From contig JAODUO010000029.1 of the NCBI GenBank assembly GCA_025642075.2, forward strand, positions 560,001 to 624,000: DNA of 64,000 nt, written 5' to 3'. How positions within the stretch are numbered: position 1 is the first letter of the stretch; every line of letters begins with the position of its first letter. Origin of the DNA: Ridgeia piscesae (taxonomy: Eukaryota > Annelida > Polychaeta > Sabellida > Siboglinidae). The notes under the pieces were generated by a model, which was given only the letters and a program-made list of their open reading frames with translations, was not told the origin of the DNA and ran no database searches. The translations under genes were made by a program, and so were the position numbers. Below are positions 13,691-29,300 of this stretch, one piece after another.

Positions 13691-14202
13691 GACGGCCATA
13701 TTTACATACACCACCGGCGGTGTACATATTAAACAGTCTGTTTGGAGCACGAGATAGAACAAAGGAAACGCTGATGCCACCGTCTGTTTTTATGTTGTCT
13801 TCACTGGGCGCCAGTCAGGCGGCCAATAATCACCGTGGAAGGCCGTAGTGCGCAGGAGCGGAGTTCGCTTGACGTGAACAAGTGCTGGTCTGACGTGTTG
13901 TGTTGTACAGTCAGTAGTTATTGTGCGTAAAGTTGTTCCGTGTATTAAACAGAAACATTTTACTTGTGTAATGTGTATGTTTGTTGTTGGGTTATGTAGC
14001 AATACTGCTTGTTCCAAGTGAACTTTTGTTTATTGGATGTTCACAAAGTCAGCTTTCATGGATGCTATAAATATTTTAACCTGTGTGTTCTCTAAAATTG
14101 TCTAGGGTGATACTGTCGACACACACACGGCACGCACGCACGCACACATGTACGAACTATAAATAAGTGGACCACACACATCGTTTGACTTTAATAAAAT
14201 CA

Positions 14203-14208
14203 TTTATT
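14203..14208 (-). terminator. Polyadenylation signal of MRPS9
   Basis: AATAAA on the minus strand, about 170 nt past the MRPS9 stop codon at 14376. It supports the distal terminal exon as the real 3' end of the gene. Confidence 0.6.
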
Positions 14209-14375
14209 TTATGCGTAATTTACAAAAGGCTTCCTAACAAATATTTGCAGTCTGTTCATACGAGAATTCGACCACCCGACTACGGTGCAGATCTTCCAAC
14301 TGTCGTCGTCGTCGACACCGTACCAAGTCCTTCTGGCAGACGGCTTACGAGTTGTCTTCGGTCCTATGAAGTTGC

Positions 14376-14388
14376 TCAACGTTTCTTC
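14376..14388 (-). CDS. MRPS9: MRPS9 exon 14, 13-nt terminal coding segment
   Basis: One base completes Trp398, then Lys-Lys-Arg-stop, giving KFTWKKR, the exact human C-terminus. The acceptor is AATTACAG with a modest pyrimidine tract. An AATAAA signal follows about 170 nt downstream. Found by searching for the expected codons after a matching acceptor, so transcript support would be welcome. Confidence 0.72.
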
Positions 14389-17300
14389 CTGTAATTGTGA
14401 AACACTCATCGTTACACAATGCAAGATGTGAAGTGTAATATGTAATGCTGCACTAACCGTGGATACAGTATATTTCAAACCCTGCACTATATACGTGTCG
14501 TCTAAAGATAAATGTTTCAACTTTTTAGCCCCGGATAATAGCCTTCGCAGTCGCATACAACTGACCTGTCCACTGCATAGAAAAAGCTACGTCAAATTAT
14601 CCAAAATGAATGCTAAACACGTCGGGTGTTTAGACATTGTGTTGTTTAGTTAAATAAAATAGTGCCCCCAAAATTGTTCTTTATGATAAAAACACAAGGA
14701 TAAGATTTAGATCCAGTTATTATGTCGCAATAGTAACGCAACTCACACATCCTGTACCAACAGTTACTGAGATCTTGACTGTGACGTAAGAGAACGACCG
14801 AAGTTTAGTCTTTTACAGCCATGTTGATAACAGTTATACACATTACACAGAGCTACGTCACTACTGCAACATGACACGTCATAATCAAAGTGTACCCCCA
14901 ACAGTTGTCCTTGTCCCTTTAATCTCCCTCTCCCTCTCCCTCTCCCTCTCCCTCTCCCTCTCCCTCTCCCTCTCCCTCTCCCTCTCCCTCTCCCTCTCTC
15001 TGTCCACACACGCACACGCACACAACGTCATCCGTGCTACGATTGTGTCATGCCAGTCACGGTCGCCATGAGCTGGTTGTGTGGACGAAGACAAACGAGG
15101 CGCCGAGAGAACAGTGACACTGTGGCACTGTGCCCGCACGGTCTCACCACGACCGGCGTCTCTCCCAGTCTGTTCAATTACGAAAACTTGTCACCACGCC
15201 TCAGCCGGCCGAGCCCATGTCATCCATCCAGCCCTATCAATTTAATCTGCCACTGTACATTTAATCCGTGGCGTCGGTCTCATTGTAAGGCCGTCAAATC
15301 CACATTAGTCGGGCCGCGCGACTTTATTAATTTCCAAGCAGCGGTGCGAATCTCTCTGGACAGGGTGACAGACGGACAGTTTTAATAGTGGACCCACGAC
15401 ACCATCAAGAGTTGGTTCTTACCAGGAGAATCTGGACACAATGTTTACATGAGCTGGTCACAAAGTCAAATTACTACTTTTTGATGTGCTAAGCACAACT
15501 GAGTGATAATGTCCTTCTTGAATTATATATTCTGTTTAGATAGTTAACGGTTTGTATTACCTGTTTGTGTGTGGGTGCGTGCATATGACTGTTTGTCTGT
15601 CTGTCTGTCTGTCTGTCTCTGTCCGCCTGCCTGTATTAGTACTATGATCATCACGAGTTTGCACCACATAAAGTAACCACTATCACATTATCACAACCTA
15701 CATTTAACATTAACAACTAAATTAGTTGTGTAAAATTGTATGTCATCCGCAACTACATGACAAAGACCATGGAAAAAAAGGTGACAGATTTTTCATTATG
15801 CCACAAACTCAGACGAGGGATAAAATAATAAACATGTTAGTGACTAAACCAATTTTTAAATGATATCTGTTATTACCAACTATTTGACTTGCTATTATGT
15901 ATATGCAAAACCACAAACAGTGTAGTCTAGCTGCAGGTTGAGTCTGACTACGACGTCTACTTTGAACTGTCTAGATGACATGTCTAATGGATTAGCCACA
16001 ACAATACTGTTATTTAGACCTGCGGCAGTGACACTGCCCTGCTGATGAGCATTTCAAGCACAATCACTATACAGACGACTCGACAATGAACATTTCTATT
16101 TGAAGACATTAGCCGACGCTATCGCAAACGTTTCATTTCTGCAGTTTTTCACGCAGATTACCCCGGCGTTCTTCTACAGTCATCCATCAACGATACGTAT
16201 CAGGAACTTCCGGCGTCTTTTCAAAGAGCACCCATTTCCCTGGCCGTTTGCTATCATCCAGAGGAATTCAGCCTTTCAGTGATCTCTTTTAGCCAAATTG
16301 CAGTTCCCCGTGGGCTTCTAAGTGATGTCGTCCACCGAGAGAACGTGTGCGTCCCAGTGGAGCTGATTTAGTTTTCACCAGTCTAATCAAACTATGACTG
16401 AAACAGTTGTTTGGCCGGGTACAAAAGAACACTTGTTTTTACAAAGGCAAATTATAATTTCTTTACATCTACAACCAGCACAAACCCAACATATCAAACA
16501 CTATTTTGTGTTCCATTAACTGGTTGTTTGCTGGGCCCAAATTACTACAAATGTCTTGTGTTCTGTTAAAACAGACACGACCCGCTGTTGGGGACAAATA
16601 AAATGGATTGTTCTTTGTCTACGTTTCTGTGAATACCAGCAAATAATAATGATTCAAAATAACCGAACTCATTATTAATAATATTATTGTTATAGTCGAT
16701 CTTCCTTATCAGAAAATAAACATCAATTCAACCTGCTTCACGATATTGTAAATAAAGTTGTTTTGAGAGTGGATTTACCATTTCAGCTTGCTCCCGGTGG
16801 TGAATATTTCAAATCGTAGACATTCTTACAAACTTACTAAAGAAACCAGAACACAATAATTTTGCAGGCTGTTCTTAAAATGTTAAAAACACTATATTAA
16901 TTAATAAATACAAACTAACGAACCTTTAAATTTGCATACAATTATGTAAATAAATATTAAAATTACTGCAAACAAACAATACATGAAATTACATGATGCA
17001 AAACCCAACGTAACATACAGGAGACTCGTGACTCCATGAAGGCGGCATAACTGCAAATGGCTTGACCGGCAATGAGGACACCTGGTGGCGACAAAAACAA
17101 CTACGTACCATGTAAACTTCTTCCTCGCTCCGGCCTGGCCAGGTTTCTGTCGCTCCAGTCGGCGAGGGTCTTGGGTCAAGAGGCCAGCTACAATCATAAT
17201 TACCCACGATGCAATGTAATCACAATTACCCACGATGCAGTGTAATCACAATTAGCCACAAAGCAATGATAGCTGCGGTAACCTTTTTTTTTACATACAA

Positions 17301-20300
17301 TGAATGACCACTATAAGGAGCCCTCTTGTATAAACTTCAATAACGTAACAATGTTTAAATACAACATCTGCAAAAACTATTTAGTTGCTTACTAAATGAT
17401 TAATTCATTATTGACGAGTGCAACGTTGTAACACGTAAGTGTGGCTCCAGTGATAGGGATCTTCTCATCTCAATGAGTCTCACCGGTCGATACAGCAACT
17501 CATTTTCTGTTACGAATATGTCAATTCCGACCACACATAAGTATTAACAAAGTATTTAGTAGTGTTAATTTGTAAAAAAAAATACACCACAAATGTCTTG
17601 ATGGTGAATATGTAGGTCTTTGTATGTTTTAAGAAAACGTTAATTCTTCCGCTTTTGGTTTACTTGTATCTAAATACATGCGGTGACGAAAACAAACTAT
17701 GTTCGCCATCATGGCCACACACCTAGTCTCATCTTCTCCACCATCTGTCGGTCAACGAAGCTCTGCAACGCACTGGACAGTGCGAAGCGGATGGCTCCGG
17801 CTTGACCACTGTTCCCTCCACCTTCCACCGTTGCTTCAACGTCCAGCTCTGACATCTTTCCCACAAACTGCAGGGGGAAGACAATCTGTTCCCTACAACA
17901 GACGTGGGGCGGGGGGAGCAGTTAACATCAGAATTTTTTTTTACTAATTTATCTGTTTTTATCAATCATTAATGCTATTTACTTAATTATTTTAATATAC
18001 CTAGTTATTACTATATTGTTATCAATTTTAGTCCTTCCTAACTATTTTATTATAACTATTTTGTATTGTATTTTTTAAATGAATGATCATAACATTAACT
18101 ATGTTATCATGTGTAACGTGTCATTACATCCATAGTTAACATATACTCCATATACTACTTATTATTACAAATTTATACATGGTGAATAAATAATAGTGGG
18201 TTTTAGTGATACATTTATCAATATAGATATATTATTAGAATCTCATGTTTTATTAATTTAAAGCCTATGTTTGTTTGTATTCACCCAATGTTCAGGATAA
18301 AACAGACTATTTTCAATTATTACTTAACAATTTACTTTATTAATAAAAACAACCTTTATACATTTATTAATTTAAATTATTGAACGTTTTATATAAATAT
18401 TAATATAGTATTACTGCATTTTCTACCTCATCCCTTCACAACAAGTGCATATTCCAGTGTGGTGCAAAACACTGTTCTATTCACACAAATCCACACATTA
18501 AGATAATTAAAGCAACTTAATTACTTCTATTATTAGCATTCCCTTACAAAGAACAATCTATTAACTCCCTCTCAACATTTAAATTCACATTGTGCAATAA
18601 GCACATTTAAATTGCACTGCAAAAAAGCGACAGAATAGCAATCAAAATTACGATTAATTTTTCAACATATTTACACACGTAATTGCCGACAGGAAGTTAA
18701 TTTGTCACAGTTGACGTCCAAAATTCCCGACTGACCGAACTAGAAAAAGAACAACAAAGAACCCTATGACAATGAAACGCTACAGCAGGCCGCGACAAAA
18801 GTCAATAGAGGAATTCTTCAACACTGCACCGTTGGACGGACAAAATTAATATTATTTCTTGTACATAACGCAGTCGTCGCCCGATTGTCGAGTTCATTTT
18901 TGGAGTAATGAAAACACGGGAGGCGTGACAACGAAATGAAACAGTGGTTGGGCTCCGGTGCTCTCATCCAGTCGGTCGTGAAATCTAATTTCCAAGAAAT
19001 TGTTCGTCGAATGATTAATGTTTTCATTGCAACCTAAAAGCGTGTTTGTGGACGCTGCGACGAAGCCTGTTTTTGCAGGATCCCCACAGAAATCTGGCTA
19101 GGTAATGCTTTCAAATACGATAAATGTGAGAATTACGTCTGACTGATTAAATTGGATAATTGAGATGAATTTCTTGGATGCATCATTTTTACACTGTGAT
19201 GACGCAGACTTTTAGCGAAACCTTTGCATTCCTGTCAAATTCTCGTTAATGTAATGAGAAATTAGGCGAATTATTTTAAACAAATATAAACTGAGTGTTG
19301 CTCTGTTTTAAAGAAAACATGTTTTGTTCTCCCAATATAATTAAACATGCAAATTGAATTTGTCACTGTAAAAGACTATTTTAAACAAATTTAATATCCC
19401 TGCAAATTATTAATTTTAACACATATACTCTATGCATGTCAATTTAATTATGCTATCCCAATAGTCTTATTCATAATAATTAACAATAAACGTTATTAGT
19501 TGGTACTCCAATATCATTTGTTTTACAAAAGTATTAAATGATATATTATTTTAACCACACATACATTTATTTATTTATTAGTATTATTGCTACATAATTA
19601 TTAGGCTTTTGATAAGTTTTATTACCAGCAGCTTATATAAAAATATATATTTTACTTCCTTATTTACCATTTCTACACTAATACATTACTGTTTTTAATA
19701 ATGATTGTTACTAGTAGTGGTTTAAATAGACTTACTTACACTTAATTGTGTTTGATCTGGTGTTATGCCAAATAAAATATATTACTACTTTATTAATATT
19801 AATGAATAAATCATTGTTTTGCCACCATGATGGTCACATTTTTACTCTTATCAATACATACTGGCTTGATACCCCAACATAATACACCCTGTAATACAAA
19901 ACGTCACAGTGACTACTTTCAGGCTAAACCCCTTTAAAACTCTGGAAATCAACCACCCAAACACCCCACTATAAATCTGTCAGCTTCTGTTGCAAGACAG
20001 CGATGGTGTTGGTTGGGAATGAGAGGGAGGTGGGGAAGGGTCTATGGAGGGGGTTGGGATTATGACAGAAATGATAGATGGCTGCATTTGTTGCAGCTTA
20101 ACCAGTCCTGACATGAAACAATCGCTTCAGTTCTCTGGGCTCGTCAACCGGACCCAGTTAATTAGGCTTTTGTCACATCCATCAGATTGCTGCTGTCACA
20201 GTCGGCTACTCAGACGTTGGTCAAATGGCAGTTGTTTTTCATCATCATTACCCGTGCAGTATTAGTGTTCCGAGAGTCGTAGTGTCCCGGGCAATCGTAG

Positions 20301-23300
20301 TGTCCCGTGGCCGGGCGAAAGCCTCAACATGTTGTACCTTGTTATTTTACGTTACTTCAAACCAGCTGGTGAGTTTTTTGGTATATTAACTAACTAACTT
20401 AATAAATTACCAACACTGACTTAATTAGGAACAAACGACAGTAATATGTCCCAGTGGTTATATTATAATAACCACCTAACGTAAGCTTACACTATTTCCT
20501 TACATTCTGATAATATTATTCACAAAAACAACCACTGTTTCTTAGATTGACTGCTAACAAGTATTACAATCAATCTGTTAGAGCATTTCATATTTTATAT
20601 AATTAGAACAAAGAGAATGTATCACACATGGGTGATTAAAAATCTCATAAATATAATTATCTAAAAACCCTTTTTAAAATTTCAGAAATAATGTACACAC
20701 ATCATGTATGTATAGAAAAATTCGTGGCATTTTAGGAAACTAAACTGGCAGTAGTAAATATGCCTCAGAGAAAAGAGAATATTAATTATATAATCATTTG
20801 GTTGAATACTTTTAATAATTTAATACTATTGCAACTAAATTTGTAGCAGTAAATTCAGAGATGATATAGCTGACTAAAATATATTTTAGGTGAGTTTTAT
20901 TCATACTTTACAGAGTATGTTTGCTCTTCTACTCTGATTTAAGAAAGATTTAAGAGTTACCACAAACGCACCAAATTCACAATAAATTAATTATACATGC
21001 CTTTGAAGACTGTTTACTGAAGACGCTGAACTGAACATTGACATCGTGTGGGAATAAACACAAACATTACACCCACAAATATAATAGCAGCACGATTTAT
21101 GCAATCGTAAATTTGTTGTAATAACGACAGTTATTTCCTCGTGCGTGCTGGTGTTATCCTGTCGTAACTCAAGGGCAACAAACACCTACACAGGGAGAGG
21201 CTGTTATGTTGAGCCAAGTCCTGCTTACTAAACGACACACATTGTCGACTCTTTCTTAGTGGGTCCGTTAAATGCTTCATCCACAACTACTTAATGCAGC
21301 TAATCTGCGTTCATTTCCTACACTTTGAAGACCGTTCTCTTTGAAGTCGAGAGGTCAACACAGGACCAGAAACAATCACTGAAGCATAGTAGATAAAGGA
21401 ACAAAGTTTTATTTTTGTTCTCCATAAAATTGTGTTTTATAAAATGTTACTATAAAAATACCACAAAAAATATCAATTCCTGTTTTGACAGCTTCTATTG
21501 GAAATATTGATTGTGTGATTTGTGTCATGTTTCTGAATAGCGCCATTTCATTTAAATTTTGGTACATGTAGTACATTAATATGATAGGTTAAAGTAGGCG
21601 GAAATATATAAAATACAAAATTAATACATATAATATAAAATCGACAAGGTTGACACTTGCGGTAATCGCCAAAAATATTTTGCATTTTAAAAATATTCCA
21701 TGTTTTTGCTTGATAAAATAAAAATCCATGGAATTCCTCTTGTCACCATCAACTGTCTAAATTTGATGTTATAAAACTATATTCAAACCACAGACTTAAA
21801 TGTTTACACATGGCCAGCTTCCTAATAATGTCATTACAACAATTAATCACAGCTCTGTCTGTTGATGATTGCAAACTTGATCAGAACATTTAGTATTTTT
21901 TTTATTCATGCTACACTTCAGAAATGTATCATCTTTCATCAGGTGGCATTCTTGCATATTACAGGTTAATAAAATTATGTTAACTGTTGTTTATCAGTTA
22001 AAAGTTTAATGTTCATGTTTTATAAATTATAAAAATAACAAAAAATTATGTTCACTGCTGTTTATCAGTTAAAAATGGGGAAAGCTTTAATGCTTTATAA
22101 ATTAATTAAAATAACAGGATATAAAATGACATTCTACCAACCAAAACAGAATATTCTAAAAGTTTTTATGCCATATATTTTTGGACACTGGTCTTTACAA
22201 TTGTGTACAAATACTTAAAACTTAAAATTACACAATCTCAATTAAATTGGCCAATCATTTCCAAAGTTCAGACCAAGTCAAACCTACAATAATGTTGTTA
22301 TTTCTTCAAAAAGAATATAAACAATTTGTACAGATGATTCAGCAAGTTATCAAGTAATAGACAGTTTAATTAAAACACACTTGTCATTTGGAAACCTGCC
22401 CCCTCAAACATGATTGAGGACGACATTCAGAAGAAGTTTCCTCAAACAAATATACTAAAGCAATAATAAAATAAAGCATATAAACATACCACAGTAGTTG
22501 TCCAGTATTCAACAATAATAATACATTTACAGTGCACTTACTTATATAATCCCAGTACATAGCTTTATGCAGAGACCCGTCCACCCATCATTTGGATGGG
22601 TAAAAACCGTTGTGGACGGGTAAAAATATGGGTGGACGGGTAAAAAATGGAGCAAAACAAAACAAAAAAGGTCTTCCAAAACCATAGATATTGTCAGTTA
22701 TGCCTCAAAAGTGAGTGTAAATGGTGTCACATGTGTGTTTGTAGTATATTTTAGGTCATCAGACATATTTAAAGTTTGTAAACTGCCTTAACAGTTAACA
22801 TCCATGTGTCCATCAAAACATGTGTGACTGGCAATAATTTGGTCCTGCATAAAACCCTGTCACAGTAGGAAATATTTTTTCTTCATCTGAATAATCTACC
22901 CATGTGAACACTTTTAATTTAGGCACGAAAACCTTAACAGGCCAAGTTGGTTAATTGTTCCATGATAATATGAATAACATATCAATGGGAAAAAATCATT
23001 ATAATATTATGATTATTGTTTTACTAACTTACATACGGTTTTAACTATAGCTGAAACAGCAAAACATCTATTTCACAAAATCCATACACAGAAAGCGGGT
23101 AATAAGAGTATTTTGTGGTTACATGAAAATAAAACACTAAGGAACACAGATCCATTTAGTGGCGCCACCTCGTGACTAATACATCAAAGTGGCACCACCT
23201 GGTGAATGAAAATTAAACTAAGTATAAATGCCATTGTACCGTAGTGTAACCAATTGTGAATAGTACTTAATGTTTGTCGTGTGAACATTCTACTGCAAAC

Positions 23301-26300
23301 CAACCAGAAGACTAAGTGACCACAGAGAAAGTGACCTACCTGTCCAAGATGGTGGGAAAGCTGCGAAGGAGTGACCGTCCATTGACATTGATCTCTCCAG
23401 TTCCCTTGTCCATTACTTTCACCTTAGCGTGAGCTCGCTTGCGAATACCTGTCAATCACACCCCGTATAGCTCTACTCAGTCACGTTTCAACAAAATATC
23501 ATTACTTTTTTTATAAATGTATGTTATCAAAAATTATGAATCCTGATATACTGAATAATTTCTAACTAAACCTGACAAAACCAAAAGTTTGCACAATTCT
23601 ATTTTTAAAGTGTATAACATTGTTTATGTATTTAAAAACGGAAAGATAATATTGGAATGTTGGAAGTAATTTTCTAAAGCACAATTAACTGCACTAACCA
23701 ATCGTATTCAACAACTACATCAACGCAGAGTGTATATTTTTTATGTTAAATGTAAAAGACTACATGGAAAAAATATTGCTCTACCATATCGACAATATGT
23801 GTTGTCTATTTGTTGTAATTTCATGCGTTTTATATGGTTATGGAAGTCTAAAAAATACTGTCTGTTGTTGTTGCAACATACCAAGTGGAACACCAGTTCT
23901 GATGATTACAAACAGTGCAGCAATATATGGTCACACCACTATTATTACCTTTGTTCTAAGATGGAGTGGAGTAGGACAGGGACGGGTTGACATACAAACA
24001 TATACAAAAGGAGACAGCGGGTTTCTAGTTTTGCAATTAGCAATACACAAGCAGCAACAAAGACAGACACTCTCTATACAGTTACCTTGCAATTGGGGCC
24101 ACCCATGGACTGGCCCATGAAGGACATCATGAATGGAGACTAGATGAGTCAGACATATGATGTGAGAGTGAAAGGTACCTACCTTCAGCCTCCATGTACG
24201 CCCGACCGTCATCAGCATACATCAGCTGAAACAAACATGAATGTAAATTAAGGAAGTCACCAAGATCATGGGGAATGGTGCCATGATGGATGATAGATTG
24301 ACGTCACCAAGAACACGGGGAATGGTGCCATGATGGGTGATAGATTGACGTCACCAAGAACATGGGGAATGGTGCCATGATGGGTGATAGATTGACGTCA
24401 CCAAGAACACGGGGAATGGTGCCATGATGGGTGATAGATTGACGTCACCAAGAACATGGGGAATGGTGCCATGATGGGTGATAGATTGACGTCACCAAGA
24501 ACACGGGGAATGGTGCCATGATGCGTGATAGATTGACGTCACCAAGAACACGGGGAATGGTGCCATGATGCGTGATAGATTGACGTCACCAAGAACATGG
24601 GGAATGGTGCCATGATGGGTGATAGATTGACGTCACCAAGAACACGGGGAATGGTGCCATGATGCGTGATAGATTGACGTCACCAAGAACACGGGGAATG
24701 GTGCCATGATGCGTGATAGATTGACGTCACCAAGAACATGGGGAATGGTGCCATGATGCGTGATAGATTGAAGTCACCAAGAACATGGGGAATGGTGCCA
24801 TGATGGATGATAGATTGACGTCACCAAGAACACGGGGAATGGTGCCATGATGGGTGATAGATTGACGTCACCAAGAACATGGGGAATGGTGCCATGATGG
24901 GTGATAGATTGACGTCACCAAGAACACGGGGAATGGTGCCATGATGCGTGATAGATTGACGTCACCAAGAACATGGGGAATGGTGCCATGATGCGTGATA
25001 GATTGACGTCACCAAGAACATGGGGAATGGTGTCATGATGCCTGATAGATTGACGTCACCAAGAACATGGGGAATGGTGCCATGATGCGTGATAGATTGA
25101 CGTCACCAAGAACACGGGGAATGGTGCCATGATGCGTGATAGATTGACGTCACCAAGAACATGGGGAATGGTGCCATGATGGGTGATAGATTGACGTCAC
25201 CAAGAACACGGGGAATGGTGCCATGATAGGTGATAGATTGACGTCACCAAGAACATGGTGAATGGTGCCATGATAGGTGATAGATTGACGTCACCAAGAA
25301 CACGGGGAATGGTGCCATGATGGTCATAGATTACGTCACCAAGAACACGGGGAATGGTGCCATGATGGTGATAGATTGACGTCACCAAGAACATGGGGAA
25401 TGGTGCCATGATGGGTGATAGATTGACGTCACCAAGAACACGGGGAATGGTGCCATGATGCGTGATAGATTGACGTCACCAAGAACATGGGGAATGGTGC
25501 CATGATGCGTGATAGATTGACGTCACCAAGAACACGGGGAATGGTGCCATGATGCGTGATAGATTGACGTCACCAAGAACACGGGGAATGGTGCCATGAT
25601 GCGTCATAGATTGACGTCACCAAGAACAGGGGAATGGTGCCATGATGCGTGATAGATTGACGTCACCAAGAACACGGGGAATGGTGCCATGATGCGTGAT
25701 AGATTGACGTCACCAAGAACACGGGGAATGGTGCCATGATGCGTGATAGATTGACGTCACCAAGAACACGGGGAATGGTGCCATGATGCGTGATAGATTG
25801 ACGTCACCAAGAACACGGGGAATGGTGCCATGATGCGTGATAGATTGACGTCACCAAGAACATGGGGAATGGTGCCATGATGCGTGATAGATTGACGTCA
25901 CCAAGAACATGGGGAATGGTGCCATGATGCGTGATAGATTGACGTCACCAAGAACACGGGGAATGGTGCCATGATGCGTGATAGATTGACGTCACCAAGA
26001 ACACGGGGAATGGTGCCATGATGCGTGATAGATTGACGTCACCAAGAACACGGGGAATGGTGCCATGATGCGTGATAGATTGACGTCACCAAGAACATGG
26101 TGAATGGTGCCATGATGCGTGATAGATTGACGTCACCAAGAACATGGGGAATGGTGCCATGATGCGTGATAGATTGACGTCACCAAGAACATGGGGAATG
26201 GTGCCATGATGCGTGATAGATTGACGTCACCAAGAACACGGGGAATGGTGCCATGATGCGTCATCGATTGACGTCACCAAGAACACGGGGAATGGTGCCA

Positions 26301-29300
26301 TGATGCGTCATAGATTGACCTCATCAAGAACACGAGGAATGGTGCCATGATGCGTCATAGATTGACGTCACCAAGAACATGGGGAATGGTGCCATGATGG
26401 GTGACAGATTGACGTCACCAAGAACATGGTGAATGGTGCCATGATGCGTGATAGATTGACGTCACCAAGAACATGGGGAATGGTACCATGATGCGTGATA
26501 GATTGACGTCACCAAGAACATGGGGAATGGTGCCATGATGCGTGATAGATTGACGTCACCAAGAACATGGGGAATGGTGCCATGATGCGTGATAGATTGA
26601 CGTCACCAAGAACATGGTGAATGGTGCCATGATGCGTGATAGATTGACGTCACCAAGAACATGGGGAATGGTGCCATGATGCGTGATAGATTGACGTCAC
26701 CAAGAACATGGGGAATGGTGCCATGATGCGTGATAGATTGACGTCACCAAGAACACGGGGAATGCTGCCATGATGCGTGATAGATTGACGTCACCAAGAA
26801 CACGGGGAATGGTGCCATGATGCGTGATAGATTGACGTCACCAAGAACATGGTGAATGGTGCCATGATGCGTGATAGATTGACGTCACCAAGAACATGGG
26901 GAATGGTGCCATGATGCGTGATAGATTGACGTCACCAAGAACATGGGGAATGGTGCCATGATGCGTGATAGATTGACGTCACCAAGAACACGGGGAATGG
27001 TGCCATGATGCGTGATAGATTGACGTCACCAAGAACACGGGGAATGGTGCCATGATGCGTGATAGATTGACGTCACCAAGAACATGGTGAATGGTGCCAT
27101 GATGCGTGATAGATTGACGTCACCAAGAACACGGGGAATGGTGCCATGATGCGTGATAGATTGACGTCACCAAGAACATGGTGAATGGTGCCATGATGCG
27201 TGATAGATTGACGTCACCAAGAACATGGTGAATGGTGCCATGATGCGTGATAGATTGACGTCACCAAAAACATGGTGAATGGTGCCATGATGCGTGATAG
27301 ATTGACGTCACCAAGAACATGGTGAATGGTGTCATGATGCGTGTTAGATTGACGTCACCAAGAACATGGGGAATGGTGCCATGATGGGTGATAGATTGAC
27401 GTCACCAAGAACACGGGGAATGGTGCCATGATAGGTGATAGATTGACGTCACCAAGAACATGGTGAATGGTGCCATGATAGGTGATAGATTGACGTCACC
27501 AAGAACACGGGGAATGGTGCCATGATGTGTCATAGATTTACGTCACCAAGAACACGGGGAATGGTGCCATGATGGGTGATAGATTGACGTCACCAAGAAC
27601 ATGGTGAATGGTGCCATGATAGGTGATAGATTGACGTCACCAAGAACACGGGGAATGGTGCCATGATAGGTGATAGATTGACGTCACCAAGAACACGGGG
27701 AATGGTGCCATGATGCGTGATAGATTGACGTCACCAAGAACATGGGGAATGGTGCCATGATGCGTGATAGATTGACGTCACCAAGAACATGGGGAATGGT
27801 GCCATGATGCGTGATAGATTGACGTCACCAAGAACACGGGGAATGGTGCCATGATGCGTGATAGATTGACGTCACCAAGAACACGGGGAATGGTGCCATG
27901 ATGCGTGATAGATTGACGTCACCAAGAACACGGGGAATGGTGCCATGATGCGGAGATTCCCAGACACGGAAATTCCATGATGCTTGTTTACGTCACCAAG
28001 AACATGGGGAATGGTGCCATGATGGTGATAGATTGACGTCACCAAGAACACGGGGAATGGTGCCATGATGCGTGATAGATTGACCTCATCAAGAACACGA
28101 GGAATGGTGCCATGATGCGTCATAGATTGACGTCACCAAGAACATGGGGAATGGTGCCATGATGGGTGATAGATTGACGTCACCAAGAACACGGGGAATG
28201 GTGCCATGATGCGTGATAGATTGACGTCACCAAGAACATGGGGAATGGTGCCATGATAGGTGATAGATTGACGTCACCAAGAACACGGGGAATGGTGCCA
28301 TGATAGGTGATAGATTGACGTCACCAAGAACACGGGGAATGGTGCCATGATGCGTGATAGATTGACGTCACCAAGAACATGGTGAATGGTGCCATGATGC
28401 GTGATAGATTGACGTCACCAAGAACATGGGGAATGGTGCCATGATGCGTGATAGATTGACGTCACCAAGAACACGGGGAATGGTGCCATGATGCGTGATA
28501 GATTGACGTCACCAAGAACACGGGGAATGGTGCCATGATGCGTGATAGATTGACGTCACCAAGAACACGGGGAATGGTGCCATGATGCGTGATAGATTGA
28601 CGTCACCAAGAACACGGGGAATGGTGCCATGATGCGTGATAGATTGACGTCACCAAGAACACGGGGAATGGTGCCATGATGCATGATAGATTGACGTCAC
28701 CAAGAACACGGGGAATGGTGCCATGATGCGTGATAGATTGACGTCACCAAGAACAGGGGAATGGTGCCATGATGCGTCATAGATTGACCTCATCAAGAAC
28801 ACGAGAAATGGTGCCATGATGCGTCATAGATTGACGTCACCAAGAACACGGGGAATGGTGCCATGATGCGTGATAGATTGACGTCACCAAGAACATGGGG
28901 AATGGTGCCATGATGCGTGATAGATTGACGTCACCAAGAACATGGGGAATGGTGCCATGATGCGTGATAGATTGACGTCACCAAGAACATGGGGAATGGT
29001 GCCATGATGCGTGATAGATTGACGTCACCAAGAACATGGGGAATGGTGCCATGATGCGTGATAGATTGACGTCACCAAGAACATGGGGAATGGTGCCATG
29101 ATGCGTGATAGATTGACGTCACCAAGAACATGGGAATGGTGCCATGATGCGTGATAGATTGACGTCACCAAGAACAGGGGAATGGTGCCATGATGCGTGA
29201 TAGATTGACGTCACCAAGAACATGGGGAATGGTGCCATGATGCGTGATAGATTGACGTCACCAAGAACATGGGGAATGGTGCCATGATGCGTGATAGATT

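Noticed and set aside
16901..17233. MRPS9 ending by read-through of exon 13 (KFTW followed by about 70 residues)
   Set aside because: The extension is hydrophobic and unlike any uS9, and a strong GTACGT donor sits exactly where the family's KKR end should be joined.
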